Notes under the pieces: model-generated
What the model was told of the DNA's origin: nothing
The model's database searches: none
The model's input: only the letters and a program-made list of their open reading frames with translations
Program-made: the position numbers and the translations under genes
In this document: positions 1 through 7,496 of the stretch, in pieces
Numbering within the stretch: position 1 is the stretch's first letter
How the letters are laid out: each line of letters opens with the position of its first letter
Assembly: GCF_000954115.1 (NCBI RefSeq)
Contig: NZ_CP010797.1
Span: 806,001-870,000 of the forward strand
Reading direction: 5' to 3'
DNA: 64,000 nt
Source of the DNA: Rhodococcus sp. B7740
GTDB taxonomy: Bacteria > Actinomycetota > Actinomycetes > Mycobacteriales > Mycobacteriaceae

Positions 1-2
1 GC

Positions 3-713
3 ATCCACTTGGCCATGGAGCATCTGGTGCCGTCGAACAAGGAGTGCGAGGGCGACGGTCCCACCTCCATCTCCGCTGCGGACAAGCATGTGGTCATCAT
101 CGGCGGTGGTGATACCGGAGCCGACTGCCTGGGAACGGCCCACCGACAGGGTGCTGCGTCGGTGACGCAGCTCGACTACAACCCGGCTCTGCCCGGGGCC
201 CGCGACGACAGCCTCTCGCCCTGGCCGTCGTGGCCGCTGGTACTGCGGACTTCACCCGCACACGCCGAGGGTGGGGTCGTCCGTCATCAGGTCGCGGTCC
301 AGCGATTCCTCGGTGACGAGCGCGGGCACGTTCGCGCGATGGTGCTCGCCGAGGTGGAGGTGCAGCGCGACGCGGACGGTCGTCGCATCGTCACGCCCAT
401 CGGTGAGGAAGTCGAACTGCCGTGCGATCTGGCGTTGTTCGCCATCGGTTTCGAGGGTGTGGAGCATGGTCCGTTGCTCGACGAGTACGGCCTGACGCTG
501 ACCAAGCGCGGTGCGCTCTCGTGTGGTCCGGATTGGCAGACCACCGCACCCGGGGTGTTCGTGTGTGGCGATGCGCACCGTGGTGCGTCGTTGGTCGTGT
601 GGGCGATCGCGGAGGGTCGTTCGGCGGCTCACGGAGTCGACGCTTTCCTCACCGGACACTCGGAATTGCCGTCCCCGGTACACCCGACTGCACTGCCTCT
701 CGCCGTCGTGTGA
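3..713 (+). CDS. gltD: Glutamate synthase small subunit (3' part only)
   Basis: This is the C-terminal 236 residues of the NADPH-dependent GOGAT small subunit. That subunit passes electrons from NADPH through FAD and Fe-S centres to the large subunit for glutamate synthesis from glutamine and 2-oxoglutarate. The open frame runs in from the left edge, so the methionine at position 9 is internal. Visible are the NADPH-binding glycine motif VVIIGGGDTGADC near the start, and the C-terminal FAD motif GVFVCGDAHRGASLVVWAI with the usual tail. The N-terminal Fe-S domain lies outside the window. The next gene, pyk, begins about 120 bases downstream on the same strand and looks separately transcribed. 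Confidence 0.93.
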   Translation: MHLAMEHLVPSNKECEGDGPTSISAADKHVVIIGGGDTGADCLGTAHRQGAASVTQLDYNPALPGARDDSLSPWPSWPLVLRTSPAHAEGGVVRHQVAVQRFLGDERGHVRAMVLAEVEVQRDADGRRIVTPIGEEVELPCDLALFAIGFEGVEHGPLLDEYGLTLTKRGALSCGPDWQTTAPGVFVCGDAHRGASLVVWAIAEGRSAAHGVDAFLTGHSELPSPVHPTALPLAVV

Positions 714-822
714 TGCCCGTCTCTGAACCGGTACAGACCGTCTCAGCAGCAAGGTAGCGCGGCTACCGATCGGTAGTATTCGAGTGGACTCGTCTGCGAT
801 AGAGAACGCGGCGTCCAGCGGC

Positions 823-828
823 TAGGCT
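823..828 (+). promoter_or_regulatory. Candidate -10 box of pyk (leaderless start)
   Basis: TAGGCT lies seven bases upstream of the GTG start of pyk, and no Shine-Dalgarno sequence precedes that GTG. This is the arrangement of leaderless genes common in actinobacteria, with transcription starting at or next to the start codon. There is no clear -35 element. Confidence 0.35.
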
Positions 829-835
829 CGCCTTC

Positions 836-2254
836 GTGAGCCGACGTACGAAGATTGTCTGCACCCTTGGACCCGCAACCGCAACCACAGAGCGCATCCG
901 CGAACTCGTCGAGAGTGGAATGGATGTCGCGCGACTGAACTTCAGCCATGGTGATCACCCCGATCATCAGGCCAACTACGAGAGGGTTCGAGCAGCATCG
1001 GACGCCACCGGCAAAGCCGTGGGCATTCTGGCCGACCTGCAGGGACCGAAGATTCGTCTCGGCCGTTTCGCCGAGGGCTCGACCACCTGGGCGGCCGGCG
1101 AGCTGATTCGCATCACCGTCGAGGAGTGCGAGGGCACTCACGACCGGGTGTCGACCACCTACAAGGAGCTGGCCCAGGACGCCAAAGAAGGCGACCGCCT
1201 GCTCGTCGACGACGGCAAGGTCGGCCTCGTGGTCACCGGTGTCGAAGGCAACGACGTGTTGTGCCGCGTCACCGAAGGTGGACCGGTCAGCAACAACAAG
1301 GGCGTGTCCCTGCCCGGCATGGATGTGTCCGTTCCCGCCATGAGCGAGAAGGACATCGCCGACCTCGAGTTCGCCCTCGCCCTCGGTGTCGATTTCATCG
1401 CCCTGTCGTTCGTGCGTTCTCCCGCCGACGTCGAACTCGTGCACGCTGTGATGGACCGCGTCGGCCGCCGAGTTCCGGTCATCGCCAAGCTCGAGAAGCC
1501 CGAAGCCGTCGACAACCTCGAGGCCATCGTGCTCGCGTTCGACGCGATCATGGTCGCCCGCGGTGACCTCGGCGTCGAGCTGCCCCTCGAGCAGGTGCCG
1601 CTGGTGCAGAAGCGCGCGATCCAGATCGCCCGCGCCAACGCCAAGCCCGTCATCGTCGCAACTCAGATGCTCGAATCGATGATCGAGAATTCCCGCCCGA
1701 CGCGCGCCGAGGCGTCCGACGTCGCCAATGCCGTGCTCGACGGCACCGACGCGGTCATGCTTTCCGGTGAGACTTCGGTCGGCAAGTACGTGATGGAGAC
1801 CGTGCGGACCATGGCCCGCATCGTCGAGACCGTCGAGACCGAGGGCGACAGTGTTCCTCCGTTGACGCACGTCCCGCGCACCAAGCGTGGCGTCATCTCG
1901 TACGCCGCCCGTGACATCGGCGAGCGGCTCGACGCGAAGGCGCTCGTAGCGTTCACCCAGTCGGGTGACACCGTTCGACGGTTGGCTCGCCTGCACACCA
2001 AGCTGCCGTTGCTCGCCTTCACCTCGATCTCTGAGGTCCGCAGCCAGCTGTCGCTGAGCTGGGGAACCGAGACGTTCCTGGTCCCCGATGTGGGCTCGAC
2101 GGACGCGATGGTGAAAGAGGTCGACAAGGCGCTGCTCGAACTCGGTCGGTACAACAAGGGCGATCAGGTCGTGATCGTGGCCGGTGCCCCTCCCGGCACA
2201 GTAGGCTCGACCAACTTGATCCATGTGCACCGAATCGGAGAAGAGGACCGGTAA
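836..2254 (+). CDS. pyk: Pyruvate kinase
   Basis: Converts phosphoenolpyruvate and ADP to pyruvate and ATP, the last step of glycolysis, in the cytoplasm. The 472 residues match the usual bacterial length. The N-terminus RRTKIVCTLGPAT is the family start. The active-site region IMVARGDLGVELPLEQVPLVQK and the substrate-lysine segment VIAKLEKPEAV are both present. The C-terminal allosteric domain follows (about residues 350-470). The GTG at 836 is chosen because it gives the canonical N-terminus and sits just after a -10-like TAGGCT, suggesting a leaderless message. tesB starts on the base after the stop codon, so the two genes are cotranscribed. Confidence 0.97.
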   Translation: MSRRTKIVCTLGPATATTERIRELVESGMDVARLNFSHGDHPDHQANYERVRAASDATGKAVGILADLQGPKIRLGRFAEGSTTWAAGELIRITVEECEGTHDRVSTTYKELAQDAKEGDRLLVDDGKVGLVVTGVEGNDVLCRVTEGGPVSNNKGVSLPGMDVSVPAMSEKDIADLEFALALGVDFIALSFVRSPADVELVHAVMDRVGRRVPVIAKLEKPEAVDNLEAIVLAFDAIMVARGDLGVELPLEQVPLVQKRAIQIARANAKPVIVATQMLESMIENSRPTRAEASDVANAVLDGTDAVMLSGETSVGKYVMETVRTMARIVETVETEGDSVPPLTHVPRTKRGVISYAARDIGERLDAKALVAFTQSGDTVRRLARLHTKLPLLAFTSISEVRSQLSLSWGTETFLVPDVGSTDAMVKEVDKALLELGRYNKGDQVVIVAGAPPGTVGSTNLIHVHRIGEEDR

Positions 2255-3184
2255 GTGGTCGAAGCGGGGGGAACCGGCGTCAGCGAAAGCGCGTCGAGCA
2301 GTACAGCTGTACGCAAGACCGATCTCGAGACGCTCCTCGATCTCCTCGCACTCGAGGAGATCGAGGAGGACGTGTTCGTCGGCGTTCATCCCGAGCAGGT
2401 GGGTAGCCGAACGTTCGGGGGGCAACTGGTCGCTCAGGCCCTGATCGCGGCAGGGCGCACGGTGTCCGGTACGTCGCGTGACGTGCATGCGATCAACGCA
2501 CATTTCATCCGTGGTGGTGACGTGAAGAAGCCCATCGAATACCGGGTCTCCCGTCAGCGCGACGGCCGAGCATTCGCCAACCGCCAGGTCACTGCCGTAC
2601 AGGACGGCAACGAGCTGTTCGTCATGCTCGCCGCTTTCCAGGATTTCGGCAAGGGACTCGAGCACAGCGTGGAGGTGCCCGAGGTTCCGTACCCCGATGC
2701 ATTGCCTCCGCTCGGCGATCACTTCGTCGGGTACGAGGACCGGCTGCAGATGTTCGTCGACGCCCTCAAGCCGATCGACATGCGTTACGCGAACGATCCG
2801 GCGTGGATCATGCACGGCACCGGCGAGAAACTCAATCACAATCGGGTCTGGATGAAGGCCGACGGCGATCTGCCCGACGACTCGATCTTTCACGCCGCGA
2901 CCATGGGCTACGCGTCGGACACCACCGTGCTCGACTCGATCATCACCACCCACGGTCTGTCGTGGGGGCTCGATCGCATCGTCGCGGCGACGGTCAACCA
3001 TTCCATTTGGTTCCACCGCCCGTTCCGGTTCGACGAGTGGGCTCTCTACGCCACCGAATCGCCGGTAGCGGCCGGGTCCCGTGGGCTGGCCACCGGACGC
3101 TTCTTCTCGATGGACGGCCAATTGTTGGCCACTGTCGTGCAGGAGGGTCTCATCCGGCACTTCCCGAAGCGGGAGCGGGCCTGA
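2255..3184 (+). CDS. tesB: Acyl-CoA thioesterase II
   Basis: A TesB-type double hot-dog thioesterase that hydrolyses medium- and long-chain acyl-CoA to free fatty acid and CoA. At 309 residues it is slightly long for the family because of a polar N-terminal extension of about 20 residues. Visible are the first hot-dog half (FVGVHPEQVGSRTFGGQLVAQAL) and the second half with the conserved GLDRIVAATVNHSIWFHRPF and SPVAAGSRGLATGRFFSMDGQL segments. The GTG start follows the pyk stop directly, so translation is probably coupled. Its 3' end overlaps by 35 bases the convergent glycosylase gene on the other strand. The same pyk-tesB order occurs in mycobacteria. Confidence 0.93.
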   Translation: MVEAGGTGVSESASSSTAVRKTDLETLLDLLALEEIEEDVFVGVHPEQVGSRTFGGQLVAQALIAAGRTVSGTSRDVHAINAHFIRGGDVKKPIEYRVSRQRDGRAFANRQVTAVQDGNELFVMLAAFQDFGKGLEHSVEVPEVPYPDALPPLGDHFVGYEDRLQMFVDALKPIDMRYANDPAWIMHGTGEKLNHNRVWMKADGDLPDDSIFHAATMGYASDTTVLDSIITTHGLSWGLDRIVAATVNHSIWFHRPFRFDEWALYATESPVAAGSRGLATGRFFSMDGQLLATVVQEGLIRHFPKRERA

Positions 3185-3668
3185 GGGCATTCGACCACTC
3201 CAGCGTTTTCGCGGCGAGATCGAGCGTGGCGAGCGCAGGGCTGGTCGACGGCAGTCGGGTGAATCTGACGTGGGGCGTTACCGTCCTCACGTGGCGACGG
3301 TAGCTCTCGGCCGCTTTCGCTCCGTTGAAGAACACCCTGTCGATGCCAGGGTTCTCGGCGAACAGATTCCCGAAATCGTTTGCCTCGATCGAGGATTCGA
3401 CGATCGCCGAGTCCAGGCTTCCCTCTCGCGTGCACAGCTTCAGCACATCCCACACGGCGACGCCATGGCCGCGCAGACGCTCGGTGCGTTCGTCGTAGGG
3501 TAGCTCGGAGCCCGCACCGAACAGCGTTCCCATGATCGGCCAGAACGCATTTCGCGGATGCGCGTAATACTGCTGCGCGGCCAGCGACGCGACGCCGGGC
3601 ATCGACCCCAGGATCAGGATGGTTGCGCCCGGTCCGACGATCGGCTCGAAACTGTGCACGACGTTCAT
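3150..3668 (-). CDS. DNA-deoxyinosine (uracil/hypoxanthine-type) DNA glycosylase
   Basis: A 172-residue protein of the uracil-DNA glycosylase superfamily, in the branch annotated as DNA-deoxyinosine glycosylase, which removes deaminated purines to start base-excision repair. The hallmark motif is the N-terminal ILGSMPGVASLAAQQYYAHP followed by RNAFWPIM. A later FFNGAKAAESYRRH block and the RLPSTSPAL segment correspond to the second and third conserved regions. The ATG at 3668 begins MNVVHSFEPIVG, just ahead of the fold; an upstream ATG at 3716 would add an unlikely arginine/cysteine-rich extension. It is divergent from the small gene at 3716 and overlaps the tesB 3' end. The exact base preference is inferred from the family. 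Confidence 0.8.
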   Translation of the reverse strand: MNVVHSFEPIVGPGATILILGSMPGVASLAAQQYYAHPRNAFWPIMGTLFGAGSELPYDERTERLRGHGVAVWDVLKLCTREGSLDSAIVESSIEANDFGNLFAENPGIDRVFFNGAKAAESYRRHVRTVTPHVRFTRLPSTSPALATLDLAAKTLEWSNALRPAPASGSAG

Positions 3669-3715
3669 TGCGCGATTACAGCAAATCCCCGCGGGGCAGC
3701 GGACGGGGGACCACA

Positions 3716-3928
3716 ATGGAGGTCATGTTGGATCCACGCGTACTCGACAACAACGAACTCGAAGCCGAACTCGCCGCACTGCGTCGGGGGCGTGACGCCG
3801 CGATGGACGAAGGCGCGCGGGATGTCTCGACCGCCGACACCGACCACCTCATCGCGCGGTTCGAGGAAGAAATCCGCAGGAGACATCAGGATTCGGTGTC
3901 CGATCAGCCCAGTGCCGATCTGCCCTGA
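3716..3928 (+). CDS. Small charged protein, DUF6158-like
   Basis: A 70-residue acidic, helical protein (LDNNELEAELAALRRGRDAA, later ARFEEEIRRRHQD) resembling the short actinobacterial DUF6158-type proteins of unknown function. Its pattern is a run of leucine/glutamate helix, a linker, then a second helix ending in arginines. A GGGGGA purine run lies five bases before the ATG at 3716; a second ATG at 3725 is possible. Its 3' end overlaps the convergent DUF1772 gene by 25 bases. No catalytic motif is visible. Confidence 0.6.
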   Translation: MEVMLDPRVLDNNELEAELAALRRGRDAAMDEGARDVSTADTDHLIARFEEEIRRRHQDSVSDQPSADLP

Positions 3929-4395
3929 CCCACGATCAGGACAGCGCATGCGGCAGTCGCCGCAATCGTCCTCACGTTGTTCCATCGCGTCCACGTGTCG
4001 GTGAAGTTCTGCCACACCTGAGCGCCGGCAGCACTGCCGGGATCCACGCCGGCCAACGCGTCGTTGAGGGGGACGTTCAGAACGGCCGTGATCGCGACGC
4101 AGCCGAGAATGTAGAGAACGGCACCGCTCACGACGAGCAGGGGTGAACCCCGACCGGCCGACACGGCGAGAATCGCTGCGAGAGTGCATGATACGGCCGT
4201 TCCGAAGAAGAGGCCGAGAAACACCGGACCGAGAATCGCCGCATTGAATCTCTGCATCGCGGCGATCGCGTCGGGTACCGGCAGTGTCGCCAGGCCGGGC
4301 AGCACGCTGACGGAGAACGCGAGCAGCACTCCTGCCATCAATCCGCATCCGACGGCGGATACGGTGGTGGCGACCGAGGACGCCCGCTCGATCAC
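3904..4395 (-). CDS. DUF1772-type small integral membrane protein
   Basis: About 163 residues with four hydrophobic segments: near the N-terminus (VSAVGCGLMAGVLLAFSVSV), two in the middle (LGPVFLGLFFGTAVSCTLAA and LLVVSGAVLYILGCVAITAV) and one at the C-terminus. The middle segment NVPLNDALAG followed by WQNFTDTWTRWNNVRT is the signature of DUF1772/anthrone-oxygenase-like membrane proteins. The physiological role is unknown. The start is uncertain: GTG at 4395 gives the usual family length but has a poor ribosome site. The frame stays open to an ATG at 4536, which would add a non-membrane leader and run into the divergent AraC promoter. Confidence 0.72.
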   Translation of the reverse strand: MIERASSVATTVSAVGCGLMAGVLLAFSVSVLPGLATLPVPDAIAAMQRFNAAILGPVFLGLFFGTAVSCTLAAILAVSAGRGSPLLVVSGAVLYILGCVAITAVLNVPLNDALAGVDPGSAAGAQVWQNFTDTWTRWNNVRTIAATAACAVLIVGQGRSALG

Positions 4396-4543
4396 GACGG
4401 GTCTGTTCGGTGGATGTTCACGGTCGGTGGTCCTTTCGTCGAGAATTGCTCTGTCGTCCACTGTTGCTCGGAACGGCAGGATGAACAATGCGCGAAACGC
4501 CGGATTCGATGTCCGATCGTCCATGTCGTGGGACAATCGATCG

Positions 4544-5533
4544 ATGCGTGGACTCGACCCCTGGAAATCGCCCGATCCGCTCGGTGAGGCCCTGCACTTT
4601 CTACGGATGACCGGATCGTTCTACGTACGATCGGAGATGAGCGGTTCGTGGGGTCTCGACCTGCCCGCCATGGAGGATGCGCTGTGGTTTCACACGGTGG
4701 TGGACGGTCGGTGCCTGCTGGCGGTTCCCGATGAGCCGACGCGGGAGTTGGTGCCAGGCGATTTCGCGTTGGTCCCTCATGGGCGCGGTCATGTTCTCGC
4801 CGCCGACGCGGATGCGGCTACACGAGCGGTGAGTGTGTACGACCTCCCGCACGAGTACGTCAGCGACCGCTATGCGGTGATCACTCACGGTGAAGGAGCA
4901 GGACCGCCTGCCACTCTGGTGTGCGGGGCGGTGCGGCTGGATCACCCTGCGGCGCAACAGCTCGTCCGTCTGCTCCCTGCCGTGGTGTTCGTCGATGCGG
5001 AGCCAGGACCGCAGCAAACGAGGATGCAGAACGTCCTGGCGATGGTGGCGGACGAAGCCCGAGTTCTCGAGCCCGGGGGAGAAGCGGTCATCACCCGGCT
5101 GTCCGACATTCTGGTGATCCTGGCGCTGCGGTCGTGGATCGGCAACACTGCGCGAGCGCAGTCGGGGTGGCTCGGAGCGTTGCAGGACGATCGAATCGGC
5201 GCTGCTCTGGCCCTGATTCATCGACATCCTCACCAGCGGTGGACCGTTGCGGCTCTCGCGTCGAGCGCGAACATGTCGCGTTCGGCGTTCTCGGCGCGCT
5301 TCACCGAGCTGGTCGGTCGATCCGTGATGAGCTACCTGGCCACGTGGCGAATGCAGGTCGCATATCAGACCCTGCGTTCCGAGGACGTCGCGCTGGCCGA
5401 CTTGGCCCGGCGCAGTGGGTATCTCTCGGAGGCGGCGTTCGGGAAAGCGTTCAAGCGGGCGATGGGGGTCTCGCCTGGAAGTGTGCGTCGCCGTCCCGAA
5501 GTGTCGATGGCCGCGGTTCAGTCGAGCAGATGA
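4544..5533 (+). CDS. AraC-family transcriptional regulator with N-terminal cupin sensor
   Basis: A 329-residue regulator. The N-terminal 180 residues form a cupin-type ligand domain of the AraC cupin_6 class (LWFHTVVDGRCLLAV, LVPGDFALVPHGRGHVL). The C-terminal 100 residues hold the two helix-turn-helix units: WTVAALASSANMSRSAFSARF, then VALADLARRSGYLSEAAFGKAFKR with a VSPGSVRRR end. It is divergently placed to the DUF1772 membrane protein, which is a plausible target because the two share a 148-base intergenic region. The ligand cannot be read from sequence. The ATG at 4544 is taken since the cupin core begins within 20 residues of it. Confidence 0.88.
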   Translation: MRGLDPWKSPDPLGEALHFLRMTGSFYVRSEMSGSWGLDLPAMEDALWFHTVVDGRCLLAVPDEPTRELVPGDFALVPHGRGHVLAADADAATRAVSVYDLPHEYVSDRYAVITHGEGAGPPATLVCGAVRLDHPAAQQLVRLLPAVVFVDAEPGPQQTRMQNVLAMVADEARVLEPGGEAVITRLSDILVILALRSWIGNTARAQSGWLGALQDDRIGAALALIHRHPHQRWTVAALASSANMSRSAFSARFTELVGRSVMSYLATWRMQVAYQTLRSEDVALADLARRSGYLSEAAFGKAFKRAMGVSPGSVRRRPEVSMAAVQSSR

Positions 5534-6249
5534 CGGAGATAGCTGTTCGGGTCTTCGAGGTAGCGACGCCAATGCTGGACCAATTCGAGTTCGTCCCAGG
5601 TGCTTCGGCGCAGACCGTGTTCGCCGACTTCGACGATGTCGGCACCGGGGGTCGACGCCAGGATCGGTGAATGGGTGGCGCAGACGATCTGCGCGCCCTC
5701 GTCGCCCAGCTCGGACATCAGTGCAACGAGCTGCAGGCTCGCGGTGAACGACAAGGCAGATTCCGGCTCGTCCAGAACGTAGAAGCCGGGTTCGGCCAAC
5801 ATTGCACCGAACATGGTCAGGAACCCTTCGCCGTGGCTCATCTCGGCGGTGTTCTCGTCCCAGAATCCCGGCATCCCGCCGAGGTTTTCGGCCATCTCGA
5901 ACGCGGTCTCGGCGCGCAGAAAGAAGCCACGCTTCTGCTGTCGCGGACCACGAAGCATGCGAGAACCCCGCGGTGTGGTCTCGAGCTCGAGTACCTCACC
6001 GAGAGCGCTCGTCACCTCGTCGAGTCGACGCGACTGCTGCGCCGCCCGACCGCCGCGGGCATCGATTCCGAAACCCTCGGCGATCGCCTCGACCAGGGTG
6101 GATTTACCGGAACCGTTGTCGCCGACCAGAATTGTGACCGGTGCCAGGAATTCGAGTCCGTCACGGGCGAGGTCGGCGACTGCGGGCACGGTGAAGGGCC
6201 AATCCGCTCCGACGTCGTCGGTGTGGACGTACGCGCGCTCTACGAACAT
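5518..6249 (-). CDS. AAA-family (RecF/ABC-like) ATPase
   Basis: A 243-residue P-loop ATPase of the compact AAA_23/ABC-like class. Walker A is [20 protein letters not shown] near residue 40, an ABC-like signature MSHGEGFLTMF follows, then Walker B GFYVLDEPESALSF and a switch histidine in VCATHSPILAS. Such short stand-alone ATPases occur alone or with a nuclease partner; no nuclease gene is visible here. The ATG lies three bases after the stop codon of the 58-residue gene upstream, which suggests translational coupling. Its 3' end overlaps the convergent AraC gene by 16 bases. Function beyond ATP hydrolysis is not predictable. Confidence 0.85.
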   Translation of the reverse strand: MFVERAYVHTDDVGADWPFTVPAVADLARDGLEFLAPVTILVGDNGSGKSTLVEAIAEGFGIDARGGRAAQQSRRLDEVTSALGEVLELETTPRGSRMLRGPRQQKRGFFLRAETAFEMAENLGGMPGFWDENTAEMSHGEGFLTMFGAMLAEPGFYVLDEPESALSFTASLQLVALMSELGDEGAQIVCATHSPILASTPGADIVEVGEHGLRRSTWDELELVQHWRRYLEDPNSYLRHLLD

Positions 6250-6252
6250 GGT

Positions 6253-6429
6253 TCAGGCAGTGACCAGGCGGTCGACGTAACCGGTCTCGTGGGCGGAGTC
6301 CGCGCTGCAGGTGTAGAAGACCCACTGCGCCGACAGGTCCGCCGAATCCCCGAACCGATGGTCGACCTTCGCTGCGCACAAACTGCCCGCACTGGTGTCG
6401 TGGCAACGAAGACTGCTGGGTATGTACAT
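6253..6429 (-). CDS. Small hypothetical protein upstream of the AAA ATPase
   Basis: A 58-residue frame with three cysteines (positions 10, 18 and 42) and no membrane segment. I do not recognise a family. Support comes from context: a GGGGTG purine run precedes the ATG, and the stop codon is separated from the ATPase start by only three bases, as expected for coupled genes. The frame continues upstream into the tRNA gene, so any longer version is excluded. It may instead be only the untranslated leader of the ATPase. Confidence 0.4.
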   Translation of the reverse strand: MYIPSSLRCHDTSAGSLCAAKVDHRFGDSADLSAQWVFYTCSADSAHETGYVDRLVTA

Positions 6430-6493
6430 CACCCCACTGTAGGCGCGATCGACGAAGACGATTACCGACGTCGCGAACGGGGATGTATCCACG

Positions 6494-6570
6494 TGGTGCC
6501 CTCGGTGAGACTCGAACTCACACTGGACGGGTTTTGAATCCGTTTCCTCTGCCAATTGGGATACGAGGGC
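6494..6570 (-). tRNA. tRNA-Leu (anticodon CAA) with short variable arm
   Basis: A 77-base cloverleaf including an encoded CCA. The acceptor arms GCCCTCG/CGAGGGC pair perfectly and the discriminator is A. The T arm GTGAG-TTCGAGT-CTCAC is perfect. The D arm is leucine-like: a 3-bp stem (TCC/GGA) and a loop AATTGGCAGA flanked by a C/A mismatch. The anticodon loop TTCAAAA reads CAA for UUG codons; its stem has one A/C mismatch next to the loop. The variable region is only five bases (CCAGT), whereas leucine tRNAs normally have a long class II arm. Identity is therefore read from the anticodon, A73 and the D arm. Confidence 0.88.
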
Positions 6571-6690
6571 TGGCGTCTTTCAAGCAACGATTGACGAGTT
6601 TAGAAGATGCGCTTTCGGCGTCGCGCACCGGTACCCTTCAGATGCTCGACGGCCCCGATGGGCGATGACTGTCAAAGGAGACCGATACAG

Positions 6691-7323
6691 ATGAACGCTC
6701 CTGGTGCGCACGGTACTGGCAAGCCCCCGCTTCGTGTGGTGGTGGCAGAGGACGAATCCCTGATCCGGCTCGATCTCGTGGAGATGCTCCGCGAAGAGGG
6801 CTACGACGTCGTCGGTGAAGCGGCCGACGGTCAGCAGGCGGTGGAGTTGGCCGTCGAACTGCGTCCCGATCTGGTCATCATGGACGTGAAGATGCCGCGT
6901 CGGGACGGAATCGATGCGGCGTCGGAGATCGCCGAGAAGCGCATCGCGCCCGTCGTCATTCTCACCGCGTTCAGTCAGCGCGAGCTCGTGGAGAAGGCAC
7001 GCGATGCCGGAGCGATGGCGTATCTGGTCAAGCCGTTCACCAAAGCCGATCTGATGCCTGCGGTGGAGTTGGCCGCCAGCCGTTTCGGTGAGATCTCCGC
7101 GCTCGAATCCGAGATCGTCGATCTGCAGGACCGGCTCGAGACGCGCAAGCTCATCGAGAAGGCCAAGGGCATCCTGATGGAATCGCAATCTCTCACAGAA
7201 CCGCAGGCGTTCAAGTGGATTCAGCGCGCCGCCATGGATCGCAGGACGACGATGAAGGCCGTCGCGGAGGTCGTGATCGACACGCTCGGTACCCCTGCGA
7301 ACAAGCCTGTGGCAGAGAGCTGA
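6691..7323 (+). CDS. pdtaR: ANTAR-domain response regulator (PdtaR)
   Basis: A 210-residue two-component regulator that acts on RNA rather than DNA: phosphorylation lets the C-terminal ANTAR domain bind dual-hairpin RNA and block terminators. The N-terminal receiver shows VVVAEDESLIRLDL, the phospho-acceptor in LVIMDVKMPRRDGID and the lysine in YLVKPFTKADL. The C-terminal ANTAR coil starts around residue 150 (LIEKAKGILMESQSLTEPQAFKWIQ). An AAAGGAG site ten bases before the ATG fixes the start. In mycobacteria the orthologue (Rv1626) is paired with the kinase PdtaS, which is not in this window. It is transcribed away from the tRNA-Leu gene. Confidence 0.94.
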   Translation: MNAPGAHGTGKPPLRVVVAEDESLIRLDLVEMLREEGYDVVGEAADGQQAVELAVELRPDLVIMDVKMPRRDGIDAASEIAEKRIAPVVILTAFSQRELVEKARDAGAMAYLVKPFTKADLMPAVELAASRFGEISALESEIVDLQDRLETRKLIEKAKGILMESQSLTEPQAFKWIQRAAMDRRTTMKAVAEVVIDTLGTPANKPVAES

Positions 7324-7496
7324 TCGGCCCTCGAAAGCTACGGCCACGTAAAACTTCGACTCCCTAGGTCACAGTCAGGTCACGAGCGTCGTTCTAGGCC
7401 TTGCGAATCAGCTCCGAGCATTAGCGTCTGACCCACACGTGAGCGACATGTAACTCAGGTGCGCTTCATCGACGAGCAATTTCAAGGAGAACCTAG

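Noticed and set aside
743-3190. An 815-codon open frame on the minus strand opposite pyk and tesB
   Set aside because: It is the antisense shadow of two well-recognised genes; its translation is low-complexity and rich in His/Asp/Val as expected for a mirror frame.
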